From the NCBI GenBank assembly GCA_038503065.1, contig JBCAMK010000011.1, positions 1,612,001 to 1,676,000 of the forward strand: a DNA stretch of 64,000 nt, written 5' to 3'. The notes beneath the pieces are model-generated. The model saw nothing but the letters and a program-made list of their open reading frames with translations, was not told the DNA's origin and did not search any database. Both the position numbers and the translations under genes were made by a program. This DNA is from Paragyromitra xinjiangensis (taxonomy: Eukaryota; Ascomycota; Pezizomycetes; Pezizales; Discinaceae). Positions 11,448 to 24,347 of the stretch are shown piece by piece; the stretch's first letter is position 1; every line of letters starts with the position of its first letter.

Positions 11448-14400
11448 TATTTGGCTCTGTTGAGGACTACTTGAACTCGAGGCTATATTGTCGGTTTGGG
11501 AGGAAAATCCAGCAGAGCCTCAAAAAGTGTGCTTCTACTCTTCATTGGCCCATTAATTGGTCATGAAACGCTAGTAAGCTTTACCAAATTCACGCGGCAT
11601 GGTACTAAATAGATAATTTTTTTCACCATGCACCTCTCGATTGGAACCCTGCTGCATTAGAGAGCCTCAACTTGGCGGCTAAAGCTGCATTTGCTGGCGT
11701 GCGAAATCGAGGAATTGGACACTTTGAGTAGCAGACTGCATAAACACAGTGTGTAACTTGGAACTGGGTCATCACTTGTCAAAGCCAACCGTCATATCCA
11801 GATGAAGTGGGGCAGAAGCCAATCCGGTCCCGAATGAGATTCTGGAAAACTTCACACTGTATATGGAGAATTTAGTGAGTGGATCTCGGAATTTTGCCTA
11901 GGCCAAAATTAAAGACCATAGCGCCCTTTTCGGTCACTGATATTGAACGGGCCGGGGTTTTCGCGAACTCTACATTACTAATCATCCTGGGACCATCCGC
12001 AACAAAACCAGCACCACTGGCAGAAGCACCTTAATAGCCTGCTCTAAATATTCTTGATACTCTGGGAGTAGGATGTTGTACTTGACAAAGTATACGGGCT
12101 GAGCTAGTCTACGCATATTTGTAGGTAACTTCTGATCCATCTAAATTAAGCTGGCTGATCTATTAAAGACTCACGATCCAAACAAGCTTGTCGGTATTAC
12201 TTTTTAAGTCTTTACTGCCATCATATCGGATACCTTACATGAGATGTGTGGCAGTTGACTGCTGGTGGTGGGACGATGCGGCTTAAAAGTGGAGGTCCGG
12301 GACAGTTCAGCGGTGCATGGCCTTACCGTGACGATGAATCCTGGCACGGCAGGATATACTTGAAGGCTGAGATCTCCTATTATGACGATTCGGTATCGTA
12401 ATTACAGCAAGAAAGAGAAACTATCAGGCAGAGCGGACCAACATGCTTTGAGGATTGCGACCGGAGCCTCCATTGTCATCTTCGCTAAGTTTTTTCACCT
12501 CGATCGAATCGGTAAAGTACATACATATGGCGAACGCCACCTCGCAGGCTTCCATCATGAAAGTATTCCTATGGTCGGGATTTTATGATGCCTGATGAGG
12601 GTCTGGCGTGACCCAACTCTCGCCAAGTCTAAGCACGTTACATTTACATAGACAGGAAGCCTCTCGAAACGGCACGATACCGATGCGCCATCCTAATGGC
12701 CGTTTGAACTACCGCGAAGCAAACCAGGAGACTGGGACAATTAACTATAGTCTAAATATAATACATAGGCGTTAGCGGTGCTGAGAACATGGCTCTGCGC
12801 AATAAAGGTAGATTAGGTGTCACGCTAGTGAGTACCGAGATTTCCATCTAGCTTCTCAGAACCGAGTCGGCGATAATATCGCCCAAAGATAGCTGACCTG
12901 CAGCTCCCTTGGCCTGAGGATGACGATAAACAGGGCTTCATAGGAAACTCATTGGGCAAGTATGTACACTAACCCATCGCTGGAGAGTAGTCAACCTTGG
13001 TTTCACAAAGAACTGGTACCTAGATATATATACGTATACATGGCCATGGGTGACACTTCATTGCACACGCACGTATACGCATACGTATGCCAACACTGAT
13101 GGAAAGTTGATGCTATGGAAATGAATAAAATCGACCTAAGAAAAGATGAAACTAAGTTTTGACTAATTCGAAGAGGTTTGGTGAATTGTAATGCAAGAAA
13201 AAAATTTTTGTGTTTTTTCCCCTAGCCAAAAATGCTTACAAAGGCTTTAGTAAAAGGGCTTTCGAGCGTGGGTAAATTAAGAAATAGGCATTAGCAAAGT
13301 TGTCTTGTGGGAAAAGTGTAAGCAAAAGCATAGACAAGATCCCCTGGGGGAAAAGGAATCGGGGAAGAAAGATATCAGGTAGGGGCCAAATGCTGATCGC
13401 CGAGGGAGAAACGCCCAAAAAACACGTTTGTATGACGCGTAATTATGCTGCTAGCTAGTCCTTGGGGAACTTATAGCTATCAAAAAGAGCATCGATATCG
13501 CATCACCACTGCACTAGCTATAGTTGATGCCTTTTCTCAAAATCTGTACAGAAAATGCGTAGATTGATGTGTTTACTTTCTTAGGCTAATACATTCCAGA
13601 GTTCTTATCTATTTATGATAACACGAATCTACCCTATAAACCCTCGTGATTTAGGAGGCCTTGGCTTTCTCTAATTTAAAATGAATGCATCGCTCTGGTT
13701 TCTGTAGGTCCGAATCTAGGTTACTGGCGGTACACCTTACAGAAAGCAATAATGAAACTTTAAACCTAAGTACCCCAAACAAGAAACCGCATAGGATCCA
13801 CCCATGCTGTTCAGTCGTACGAGATTCATCAGCCTGATAGCTACCTATCCGACACCGTAAGGGATGTCTTGGGGACAATTAGCATTGCACCCCGATCGAA
13901 TCTTACCCTCCCCGCGGCCGGGCACAAAAAACTCCAACCACTTCCAATGCCTTAATTTAAAGAAGTTTCTCCCATTGCATTTCCACAATCCACTAATAAA
14001 CTAAGTAGCTCGACGCAATAACAGGCCGTTTTAATCAATACCAATTCTACCCTTCAGCCGAGATCGGACACATGCACTCGCTCTTATAATTAGTATTCGA
14101 AAAGTAAAAAGTATATTCCGGGATGAATGCTTCATTAGTACTAGTTAAAATAAACTTCTTTAGTTTAAGATGGTGATCGCGCGATCCTTAATAATTATGG
14201 GTACAAACACCAAGAAACTCCATCGAGATCGATTATGTGGGAGTTTGAATATATACTAGCGATATAATATAAACTAATATTCGAAACGTCATCAATTACA
14301 ACCAAACCAACAACTTAGATAAACTCGACAAACCCGAGTGCAAATCTACAAATTTATAGTTGTCTAATCAATTGTCCAGTAGGATGAGATGAAAGATACT

Positions 14401-15505
14401 TACAAAAAGCCTCAGTCTCCCCATCCTTCGGTCTTCCTGTCCCAAATGCCTAGATTAGTTGGTAATTAATATAAGTCTTTTTTCGATCTAACTGTGGGTA
14501 TATATTGTGGACACTATACCAGCTGATAGGTTATGCTCCGTCGTAGATTGATATTTTCTGCTACCAACATCCCCAAATAGACTTAGCCAAAAAGATGTAG
14601 CCTAACATGTACACAAACCCAAAGACCTCAGAATACACGCAGTCCGGAGCTTGGAGCCCGGGCCCTACGCGCATCCCGATACTCGAGCTCTAGCACTAGC
14701 TAGCTATATCCAGGATCTTATGTACCCGTTCCCTTTTTCCTTCGGCCTCCACAAGTTGCCTGCGCTTCGTGAAATAAACACAAATAAAACTTCGCAAGCC
14801 ACCAGCTAGTACAAACAGCACTACCGATCGAGAATGACCAATCAAACAGCCAGGCAGACGAACGGATTTCCCACTAGATGCATCGTGATACTGAGCTCAC
14901 GTGGTAGAACAGATAGTCCAAGCAATAGGCTTTTTAAGTTTTTCCAGCCCCAACTATCTCATTTATCTCTCCTAAATAAAAGAATTACACACGCAACAAG
15001 AAACTACATGTATAGCGCCAATCCAATGATGATGCATATGGCGATGATGCATATGGCGATGATGATGATGGCGATGATGATGATGGCGAACTAATTAAGT
15101 GCTTATATATGGCGCTAATCCAAGCGGTAGGTAAGGTGGTAGATAATTATAACATCTCAAGATCTAGACTAAAGATAGCTATATATAATGATACATTTCT
15201 AGAATTCTACGTGTACGATTTCTAGAAACAAGTGAATGCATATGTACGATGATAAAAATTAAAATTTAGACCAATTTAAAGCGATTAGAAAGTATCCAGA
15301 TCATAGACATATGAATAATAAAAAACTACCTCAAAATCAATCATAAAGCAGCAAGCGATACAGGTGCTGATTCTATAACCCTGATTAAACCCTTCCTGGC
15401 CGCGAGGTCCTCATCCAGAAAGAAGTATCTGCGTAGCTCATGAAATCCCCCCCCAAAAAAGCAAATAAAAGAGGAATAAAAATTTTGCGGTGACCGATCA
15501 TGGCA
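11448..15505. other. Intergenic region, no gene supported
   Basis: No frame here has gene-like length, splice context or a recognisable domain. It contains AT-rich and CTAG-rich stretches and the ATG/GAT microsatellite at 15026-15088. Just left of 11448 the open frame of paralog 1 continues to about 11535 (Ser-rich), so its true start could lie a little further upstream. Confidence 0.6.
15026..15088 (+). repeat. ATG-rich minisatellite
   Basis: Two units of about 15 bp (GATGATGCATATGGC) are followed by two related units (GATGATGATGATGGC). A short plus-strand frame through it encodes a Met-rich run, which is a by-product of the repeat and not evidence of a protein. Confidence 0.8.
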
Positions 15506-18500
15506 TTATCCAGATTTTCGTGTCAGATTTCCTACGTATGAGAGTTGGTGAGGTTTTTCTTCATAGGAGACATGAGAATTCCGAGTCAATGATTCTTCAA
15601 ACCCATTTAGGGCGGAAACATCCAGCGTTGCCAAAAGTTCGCCCGTGAATTCGCCAGGGGAGGATGGGCATTTCGATGAGGGGTGAAAAGTCTCTTTCTG
15701 GGGGAAAATCAGTTCGAATAGACTAGGGCCAGTGGATGCTGCAGGATCTTGCAATCGGTAAGCTGGGTCTAAAATAAAGGGGTAAGGTGAAATATTTTGG
15801 TCTCGTGGAAAATGGTGCGGTGTATCCAATGGTGTACTATTGCCGTCCAGAGACGGATCGGTTAAAGAGTTAGTGAGCCCTGGCAGACCCATGATGCAAT
15901 TTTGAAGGTCAAACGGACCCTTGTTTGGATACCAGGGCCCAGATCCGATGTCGTCAAATGACTGTACAGTTGAAGATGATAGAACTACCGGTACACCTAT
16001 AACAAGCAAATTGTCATTAAATTTAGACATGAAACTTGTAAATAAAAGGTTCTTACTATTCTGCTCACTAGGTATCTTTAGCTGCTCATCAGCACCTTTA
16101 AAGGCGTCGTAATTACTGGTCCAGCTATGATTATCGATAGCCCGACTCAATTCCTCAAAAATACGGTTTATTTCGTCATTCTTAGCGCTCTCATCATGAA
16201 AACAACGTGCTTCCAAATGAGCTATTAATTGAGGAGTTAGCCTCCATCGTATCCTTTCGAAGTTGTCGTAGATCATATGCATGTACCGATCCGACTGCGA
16301 AACGGAGCGTTTATGGGGCGTGTCAGGTGACTGGCCCTGGAGACTAGCCCCTATTGAGATATCCCCCGGTGTCTGAAAGCTCCCATGTTCGTCACTTGCT
16401 TGTAGGTCTGATCCGGCAACTGAAAACGTATCGCATACATTCGTGAGACCCAGGCGTCGTGCATTACCGCTGGCCATCATACCTCCACTTAATCGATCGC
16501 TAGTTATACTTCCATCCGAGGCGTACGCAACACCCTCTGCTACGATACCTCCAGCTTCAGAGCTCGTTGTTGGCTTGTTTTCGTTGGGATCTCCATTTCC
16601 TCGACCTTCATCAATATCACCATCGAGTTTTGAGCCATAAAATGTATCACCTACGCGGGGCCGCCATCGTTAGAAACGTTTCGAAGAAGCATGAGGGTCA
16701 ATAAAGTGTTAAATCGATCACCTTCCAAAAGAGCATTGATTTCGTCATCGCCGAAGCTACTCCCGCCCTCATTCTCATCGCCGATCTCCTTGAGAAAATT
16801 TTGGGTGTATGCATCTGAGAAACAGATGAGTGATAATACCTTCCACGTCAAGCTCCTCACTTTCAACGCTTTGTGCTTTCGGAAGTGGGGAATGTTGAGT
16901 CTTTGTTCAATCGGTTCAAGTAATGGAAGATTTGTGTGTTTCTTCCTTTGATGTCTATTGATTTCGAAAGTGCTTCCAGCACAATACGAGCATCCCTTCT
17001 GTGGACATTGTAAATGTGGGAAATGAGCACGTCGAATATGTTCCCTTGTGCCCAAAGTCATCAGCGAAGCTTAAGTATATCTTACCACCTCCAACTAAAA
17101 GTAAAAGCTGAAGGCCAGAAAGATAAAGCATACTTAAGTTTGCTCAAATTCGGAAAACCCGTGCCACATGCCCTAACAACCACTCCGGGTTCGCAAGAAC
17201 TGCCACCTAGGAAAGGGCACGGGAAAAGAACCTCTTGCTGTGTAATAGGAGAGTTGAAAGGCTGTTCGGGTGGCTGATCTTTTCTCCCCTTCTTCCTCTT
17301 TTCGTTCTGGTCATCTTCACTTCTCCTCCGCTTTAGAGGAAGCTTTCGGCCTGAAGGCTCTGACTTTTGAGAAACTCGGACCGCGACATTATCATAGCTG
17401 CGATCCCTCCCAGTCGTATTTCCCCCACCAGTCGCGAGATTGCCGAATGAATTAGAAGAAAGATCATTCCCACTTCTTCCGCCACTAAGGTTATCAGGTT
17501 TCGAAGTCCGCCACTCAGCATCGGAAGCAGACTTGATGTTTACGCCAGAGGCATCACTATTCTCAAAAGCATAGTCAAATTTTAGAACAGCATAGCGCAT
17601 CTCTGTTTCGCGCAGCTCGGGCCGCGGTGCTGACTCAAGATTAGAACTTTTGTGCAGAATCTCGATTTCCCAAGTGCCCGCTTTTGCAAGGACTGGAGTC
17701 GAAAAAGGCGGCCTAGAAATATCCTCAGATACTCCTCCGCCAAGTGCTGAAACCGCCCCCGGTATATCTCCGGCACTCTCACCCTGTACTGTAGCTTGTA
17801 TAAAGTATTGGGCCGGTTGACCTTTTTCACTGGGAGTGACAACCACACACTCATCGGCCCCAATACTACCGCATGTAGGCAATTTTCTTTCCGCATTACC
17901 CAGACCCCCCGGAAATACCAAATCTAGAGAGAGATCACCCAGGCGAGTTGCTATGACGCCGCCCACATTTCCAAGAATTTGATCCTTAGATTGAGGGCAA
18001 GAACTAAGATCCAACTGGAATGGCCGCAAATTTTGGTAAAAATCACAGAAGCTTTTTTCCAGGACACCAAGACTTCCAGCACGTTCGCCATCAGAAGGAT
18101 CGGACTGAGGACAAAATAGCCCTACATCATGAACCAGGGGTTTATAATCAGCGCCTGAACAAATCAGCACAATCCTTAATAGGTAGAGGGGCCTAAGACA
18201 TACAATCTTGAGAATTTTTAAGACCGAAACCTTCCGAAATATCAATCTGTAAGAAAAGACTTTCAAACACTGCTGAATGATAGCTATCAATAAGGAATTC
18301 GAGAAACGACATTATTTATGCTAATACCTGTAGATACGATATCCCATGCTGCCTCATCGCCTTTCCCTAATCTCAGAACAAATTCCAGATCCTTGCTAAT
18401 GTAGCCCCGCGCTTTGTCGCTGGTATCAGGCAGACTACCTGCGTCTCAGGGTTAGGGCTCCCATAGACCTGAGACAAAAGTAAACTCACTCTTCTGACGA

Positions 18501-18998
18501 TAAAGATTCGTGAATCAGGTGTTTGTCACACGATTGTAGTATATTCCTGTGATGGTGATCCCTTAGAGTGTGCCTAGAACCTGTAGTCGATCTAGAGGCA
18601 GATAAACCTCCTACATAGTCTATCAGCGGTGGCTTATTCCCATGAATCCTTCTTAAGTCGTGGCGCGTTATGAAGTCGTCTAGCGTAAGCATCCAGGCAT
18701 GTTTGACCGTCATATCTACTTCCTTTCCCTCAGAAATTACATGAGCTTCGTGATCTGAAGAGTGGAACAGAGATCTATAGTAAGACTCGAATAGACCTCT
18801 GTTGCCCTTCTTTGCCTTAGGGCGCCGTCGCTTCCCTAGCCAGCTTTTCAGCTGTGATGGAAAGTGCATTGTTGAGACTAGAGAAGAATAGGGATGATTA
18901 GGTTCGCAGACTGCAGCTGAAGACTGCAGGTAAAGCGTACAATAAAATCGCGATCGTAAGCAAGGTCTTTCTAACGAGGGAAGGGAAGGGTGTTTCAC
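15506..18998 (-). CDS. Large C2H2 zinc-finger protein (paralog 2 of the array)
   Basis: A seven-exon model (18998-18490, 18434-18328, 18283-17134, 17044-16861, 16788-16722, 16650-16057, 15996-15506) sums to 1,033 aa in frame. The translation may instead start at an internal ATG at 18869. Residues ~130-310 form the most ordered-looking part (KARGYISKDLEFVLRLGKG, then a hydrophobic stretch VLKILKIVCLRPLYLLRIV) and match no domain I can name. A basic segment (KLPLKRRRSEDDQ, then EKRKKGRKDQ) looks like a nuclear localisation signal. Finger 1, ACGTGFPNLSKLK then EHIRRAH, is split by the intron at 17045-17133. Finger 2 is canonical: CPQKGC ... FEINRHQRKKH (C-x4-C-x12-H-x4-H). The tail is acidic then Ser/Pro/Gly-rich. 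Probably a nuclear regulator. The long third exon may hide a further intron. Confidence 0.75.
17045..17133 (-). other. Intron splitting zinc finger 1 of paralog 2
   Basis: Donor AA|GTATGC directly after Ser-Lys-Leu; acceptor CACAAG|GGAACAT. Phase 2, and the joined codon gives Lys, then Glu-His-Ile. An upstream AG (TTAAG|CTTCGC) would put the finger out of frame, so the downstream acceptor is preferred. Confidence 0.8.
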
Positions 18999-20233
18999 TA
19001 CGCAAACGCACCCTTATGTTCTTGTAGCAGGAAATTCTGCAAGAACAGAAATATTTATCGGCAGGATGGAACCCCATATATAAAGTCCTTCATCTTTGTG
19101 TGCGATATTGAGGCGTAAATTAGCGAATTCGCACCAGGATAAATGGCGGTGCCAAACAACCCTCACATGTAAAGTTCGCACGTAGTTACGCCTCAAAACA
19201 TCTCCCCTACCACAATTTGTAAGCCCACGTACCTTGCAGTTGTCAAGTACTCGGTAGGCTTAGACAGTGCTCATTCAGCTCTACATCATTTTCACTAGGA
19301 AATGAGCTACCAGAGTTACGCGCCTCACCTCATACAGCTTCGCCTCTGTGTTGCTGCCTTCTCGCGACTTCACAAAACCACAAGACAGAAACTCCTCATA
19401 CCACCAAACGTACACACTAAACTCGAAGCCCAGACATATGCCATTAAACCTTCACCTATACCTTTAATCGATTTGCAACAAGTACAACCGCTTCCCAAAA
19501 GTCTACACACACCTTCACCACTACCTAGCTCGGCCGCCGAGAAATAGAGCTGTAGTTTCTAGAAAATACAATATAAAGTGGTAAGTTTCATCTAGTATGT
19601 CACTGTTTGTACAATTGCGTCCAACAAGTTCTTGCGGTTTTTAACGCAACAAGGTACCATGAACCATTCAACAATGAACTCAACGAACTATGAAAATATT
19701 TACTACTCAACAAAAAAGAAGGCATCATGTTCGCTTAAATTAATAACAGTATGTCCTTTATTGTACCGGCATGATTCAGGTTCAGTTGTGGGAGGGATGG
19801 TGGACTTGGGAGTGTTGTGCTGTGGGGCTCATAACACTTCGTTGCATCGTGGTACCTCAAAAACCGCAAGAATTTGTTGGATGCGACTGCATAAGTCTCT
19901 CTTTACTTGCTGCTCTCCAGCTCGTTCCATAGTTATCCGGTTGCGGTAGGTATTGCTAGTTGCTCCTGGGGTACAAAGACTTTTGGGACTCAACTGTACA
20001 GCCTACTAGCATCCTAGACAGTCTGCCATTCTAGCAACCTGACCAGATATAATACTCTTTGGGACTAGTAGCTAAAAGAAATGGGAACTAATAGCCCTTC
20101 CCCACTATATATCACCTTTAATTACAAATGAAATAAAAGAAATAGTAGAGGAAGTAACCAGAGTAATGAAGAGAAAGTAATATATAACAGGATAGCTTCA
20201 TTCAGCCTATGCTGACATCAGCAATATCAATTC
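18999..20233. other. Intergenic region between paralogs 2 and 3
   Basis: The only structured content is the inverted-repeat element at 19482-20000. Plus-strand frames at 19302-19547 and 19632-19949 overlap that element and have no recognisable domain, so I do not call them genes. Confidence 0.6.
19482..20000. mobile_element. MITE-like element, family C copy 1
   Basis: The left end reads GTACAACCGCTTCCCAAAAG and the right end, on the other strand, GTACAGTTGAGTCCCAAAAG followed by TCTTTGTAC, giving an inverted repeat of about 25-30 bp. Inside, TGTAGTTTCT ... AAGTGG ... TATGTCA ... TTTGTAC matches the interior of the copies at 28500 and 55990. The right part (about 19630-19960) is extra sequence absent from the 28500 copy. 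No transposase. Confidence 0.7.
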
Positions 20234-22144
20234 TTAACCTACGTTAGCCATATTATAAGCGAAAGGTGGAAAAACCCCATAACCACCAGATAAATAACCA
20301 CCAGGCATAATATTTGGCACTTGTGAATGGTTCAGGGGGCGTGTGCTCAGCACCGTGAGCCCTCGAGCAGGCCCACGAGATCTAGCCGTGAAAGGGTTTT
20401 GTGAATATGCTTCTTGTTCTTCAATGGAGAGTTCCGAGTACGGGTTTTCGCTCTCCTCCGGAGGGCTTGGGCAGTATGAATTATCTTGATACACCGTTGA
20501 TTGGTTGTGGGGGGAGCGATTTAACGCATTCATGCTTTGAGGTTCGCTATCTGCTTGAGTAACGACGATTTCCGGTACCTCGGTGACATGTAATTGAGTG
20601 AATGTGTCTGACGTCGTTGAGGGGAACGGTGGTGCACTCTTTCTACGATTGTATCCATTAAATGTATTCGATTCGGCTTCAGCCTGCCGCCTCGACCCAG
20701 ACGGGTCCAAGCTAAACCTCCGATATCTGCATCCTTCCAAGGTGTGCGGGCTCAAGCATTCATTGGTGGATCTCATCGTCTCCTGTATTGTTTCCTGCAT
20801 ATCAAGAGAACCCATTTCACCCTGCTGCGGTGCATAATGACTTTCGGTATTTGAAAGAATTTGGCATACCCCGGACGGAATTTGCATGTACTCGTCGACT
20901 CTCGGATCCAATTCGCCGTCAGAGGCGTTGCCTAGCGAACCATTTATGGAATCATCCCGTGATTCCGGGCTTGAGCTTCTCTCCTCCGCAGGATATTCCA
21001 ACGAACTATCGATTACGGTGGAACTCGACTCGCGGCTTTGAGAGAGCTCTAAATGTCTACCGTAAGCTCTTCGACTTCGTCATCACCAGTTTAGTCCCTA
21101 GAATGATCTAGATGGCAAAACTAACCTTTTTCCGCTTCATACTTCTCAAAAATCTCAATCATTTCCTCAGTACTCTTTGCTATCTCTATTCGTTGATCCC
21201 GGCGATGGTCAGGACTTCCCTCATAGCTAGATAGGGCTTTCGTGCATTTTGTCTTCCGTTGCTCGCAGTGGATTGCTCTGGTCTTCTCTCTACCAAAACC
21301 CTCTCCGCAGGTTGGACACTTAAATGGTTTAAGGAACCGCCAAACATGCTCCCTATTCAATATTAGTTTCGATAGCTCTCGAAAGGATTCGACTTAAATA
21401 TTGAAATTGTACACTCAAGTCTTTGCGGTGAAAATTGGCTTACTTTAATTTGCGAGGATTGGGGAAGGTTTTTTCTGCGCACTCCACATGCGTATGTGGG
21501 TTTCGAGCATAGTAAGGGCAAACAAAAGACGATTTATCGATTCTGATCATTTTTGCCGCTTCCCTGTATTGATCCGCATCCTCCAAAGGTCTTTTAGAGG
21601 GCCGAGATTTCATTGGCGAAGAATTATCGGCTCGTGTGACTGTTGATAGGCCTCTTGAGTTGGCATAAGAATGATAACCTAAAGCCCAAGTTTCCGTCTG
21701 GTCTCGAAACCGAGAATCTTGTATCTTAGGACCAAATCCTGGAAAATTGCTTGGGGGGCTGGTGACCTCTACTTTAGTCACACTGGTCACCGCCTCTGGA
21801 TTCACTGGCTCCCCGAAAACCGACACCGACACGACCTCTGAGGAGAATAAATTCCGAAGAGCAGATCCTTCTAAGGTTTTCTGCAAACCAATGCCACACC
21901 ACCTTTTGAGAATATTCTGAAGGTCCACCGCTAGGTGGATCCTAGCAAGGTTCATTTCCCACTCTCCGGGGGGTTGAGTATTCTGCTTCGAGATGATTTG
22001 ATCAAGAACGCTGTTGACAAGCTGGGAGCCATTTCGGTCAAGTCTTAAATCAGAAATATTCAGCGACGGGTTGCACTTTTCAACGAACTTTTCGAGTTCA
22101 TGTTCTTTGTATAACCATGGTGGTCTTGTTGCCGAAGAAGTCAT
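20234..22144 (-). CDS. C2H2-type protein with an eroded first finger (paralog 3)
   Basis: Three exons (22144-21444, 21352-21126, 21048-20234) give 580 aa in frame. The N-terminal ~75 residues look helical and charged (HELEKFVEKCNPSLNISDL ... NILKRWCG). Finger 1 begins CPYYARNPHTHVEC (C-x12-C), then AEKTFPNPRKLK, is split by the intron at 21353-21443, and resumes EHVWRFLKPFKC: the third ligand His is present but the fourth is not. Finger 2 is CPTCGEGFGREKTRAIHCEQRKTKC-like in spacing, broken here for length: CPTC, then F-G-R, then H and a later Cys, so C2HC rather than C2H2. The rest is Ser/Pro/Asn-rich low complexity ending PPFAYNMANVG. Zinc binding by finger 1 is doubtful. Confidence 0.8.
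21353..21443 (-). other. Intron splitting zinc finger 1 of paralog 3
   Basis: Donor AA|GTAAGC after Arg-Lys-Leu, acceptor GAATAG|GGAGCAT, phase 2, joining to Lys-Glu-His. Same finger position as in the other array genes. Confidence 0.9.
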
Positions 22145-23110
22145 CCCTAAGCTTAAGACGCTGAAATGAGGTTTATTCTCGGTAGAGTGGATTTCTAGGT
22201 ATGTTAGTTTTCGCCGTGGGTAACAAATGATTAAAGAAGACCTTTTATTAAAATTAATTACTCCCTATTTCTCAGTTAGCACCTCTCATACATAGTGGCA
22301 AGATAATAGTATCTTACAATTTAACTATTTTCCGACGGCCACGTTGTTGGATTTATTCCTACGACCTCGAAGCTTTTCAACGGCGTTACTTAAACTCTTT
22401 GAGCATAGGCCCGGCGGACTTAAGCGTTTACTTCAAATATTTATGGAGGAATATGTTCACTGTTGCCTAGTACTTCGATTTGCGAACTTTGTTCGCAGAG
22501 CTTGGTCATTGGTTGCCTTGTTCGTATCTCTAGATGCATGATTCACAGGAACAAGGCTAACAAGCTTCATGCGCATAGTAGATAGGCGAAGCACAAGATA
22601 AATTGGTTCAGGGCTGTCAACCAAACGCGGCTGAGCAGGGTTCACGAGTCACGACTTACAACAGGCATCTGCCAAGAAACCTGTTGGGCGGTGGTGCGAC
22701 AGAGATGAGGCTTGCGCTGCTGTATGCCTGGACACAGCCTCGTTCCTATATATGCACCTCAAACACACGATGGTCACAGCCGCACCCCAATAACGATAAC
22801 ATCCGGACAAAAAAATCAGTCAATTCGGATAGACAAAGTCGAGTGATGGAAGGTAATCTAGGTGAAAAAACATCGCGAGCACAAATCTCCCACGTTGGAA
22901 ATAATAAACCACTAAAATTTATCAGAATTATGAGATTAGGCGGTCTGCGATGTAATGGGATAATACTAACTTCATTAATATTTACTGTCAGGAGCCCACA
23001 AGCCCCGCTGCCACGCGGGTAAGGTATTCTCCAGGATTTTCTAAGGGCACTCGTCTATAAGAAAGCCATTAGGTTTCAAAATTGAGATATCGCACTAGGC
23101 TTACATGGGG
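22145..23110. other. Intergenic region between paralogs 3 and 4
   Basis: A 139-codon plus-strand frame at 22603-23022 starts at a TTG, has no domain and irregular composition; I see nothing else. This short gap would hold the promoter of paralog 3 and the 3' end of paralog 4. Confidence 0.5.
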
Positions 23111-24347
23111 TTACCTATCATCTTTCGATTTCTCGTCATCCCCCTGCGGTTCTTGACTCACACCACTATGTTCTGGTGACTTGGGCATTGTTGGCAAGGC
23201 TGGCGATTCTCCGTGAGTAATGCTGGGAGATTTGCGGGGCGGTGTTGACAAGCTCTCTTTGTGAAAAGCCTCACCTGGGGGCGACTTTGCAGGCGATTTA
23301 CTGTCTTGAGGGCTCTTATTTGGAAGGCCTGGATCGGGGGGTTCTGGGTCTGCTGGTGACTGGCCCACGCTATCATGCATCTCCTTATCCACATTTCGAG
23401 GCTCAAGAGGGATCTCGCCGTGGGTCTTCCTGTGCGCCTGGAGTTCACGAAGTCTCTTGAATGCTTTACTGCACGACCCCACTCCACAAGAGAAATCCTT
23501 TGTCTCCTCATGGATGTGCATATGATCCCTAGATTTGGAGTGTCCTATTAGATATACTCCTACTTAAAGAAGGAATTCTCGCTCACTTTAATTTTGACGG
23601 AAAAGGGAAGGTTTTATGACATTGAGAGCACGCATGAACACCACGTGAGCGTTTAGACGAGCTTGGGCTTGTTGGTTCCGAACCACGACGGATGCCAGCA
23701 CGGGTACGACCACGACTCCCTCTTCTTGATGAATGACCAATTTCGCCTTCTCCTCTTGTGGGTTTATTGGGAGTGCTATTTCCCGGCGCCGGCCGACTGC
23801 TGATGCCTACGCCGGTACCGATACTGGATCCGCCGGATCGGGAAGCAAACGGGAGAGTCGTATCATCTGATTTGTATGACTCCTTCGGTATTGGTCTAGA
23901 AGCCGAGGAACTTTCGGCCTTCTGAATCTCTGGAATTGTCCTTGCCGCATTGATATCTGAGAATCTACCGGGTGCCAAACTTCCGCCAGTATCGTGCTGC
24001 ACAACATCAACAGGATTCCAGGCCGAGTCCCCGGGGAAACGTTGGGTCATCCAGGCCCTAAGCTGTGTTGGTTGCCTAGGCTCATTGTCCCCCCCCCTCC
24101 CCCTCCCATTGAAGATTTGATTTAGTTGAAGAGTCAGGAAATCTATGGCGGGAGCGGGCAGAGGGTTAGGTGGAGCCGCTTGGGGATTTCCTCGACAATA
24201 TGCTTTCTTGAGGATATCTTCGAGCACTTTGCTGGGCCAAATATTTGGCGGGGGATACGGGATGCCGCGGGGATTCACTTCTTTCTCGAACTCTTCTATA
24301 TTGGATCTGATCAAATCTTCCCACCATTTAATTGTGTCCTCGCCCAT
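23111..24347 (-). CDS. C2H2 zinc-finger protein (paralog 4)
   Basis: Two exons (24347-23587 and 23528-23111) give 392 aa. The N-terminus (WWEDLIRSNIEEFEKEVN ... DFLTLQLNQIFNGR) looks like a small helical domain of the same kind as in paralogs 3 and 5. It is followed by a Ser/Arg/Gly-rich linker with basic RGSRGRTRAG. Finger 1 is fully canonical, CSQCHKTFPFPSKLK joined to DHMHIH (C-x2-C-x12-H-x3-H), split by the intron at 23529-23586. Finger 2, CGVGSCSKAFKRLRELQAH then RKTH, is also complete. The tail is a Ser-Pro repeat-like region (KSPSITHGESP and similar), typical of disordered phospho-acceptor tails. The final AGGTAA could be read as Arg-stop or as a donor; I take the stop. Confidence 0.85.
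23529..23586 (-). other. Intron splitting zinc finger 1 of paralog 4
   Basis: Donor AA|GTGAGC after Ser-Lys-Leu, acceptor AATCTAG|GGATCAT, phase 2, joining to Lys-Asp-His. An AG seven bases upstream of this site region (AATAG|GACAC) would break the frame. Confidence 0.88.

Noticed and set aside
15004..15094. Met-rich plus-strand frame
   Set aside because: It is produced by the ATG-rich minisatellite.
19302..19949. Two plus-strand frames between paralogs 2 and 3
   Set aside because: They overlap the family C element and show no domain.
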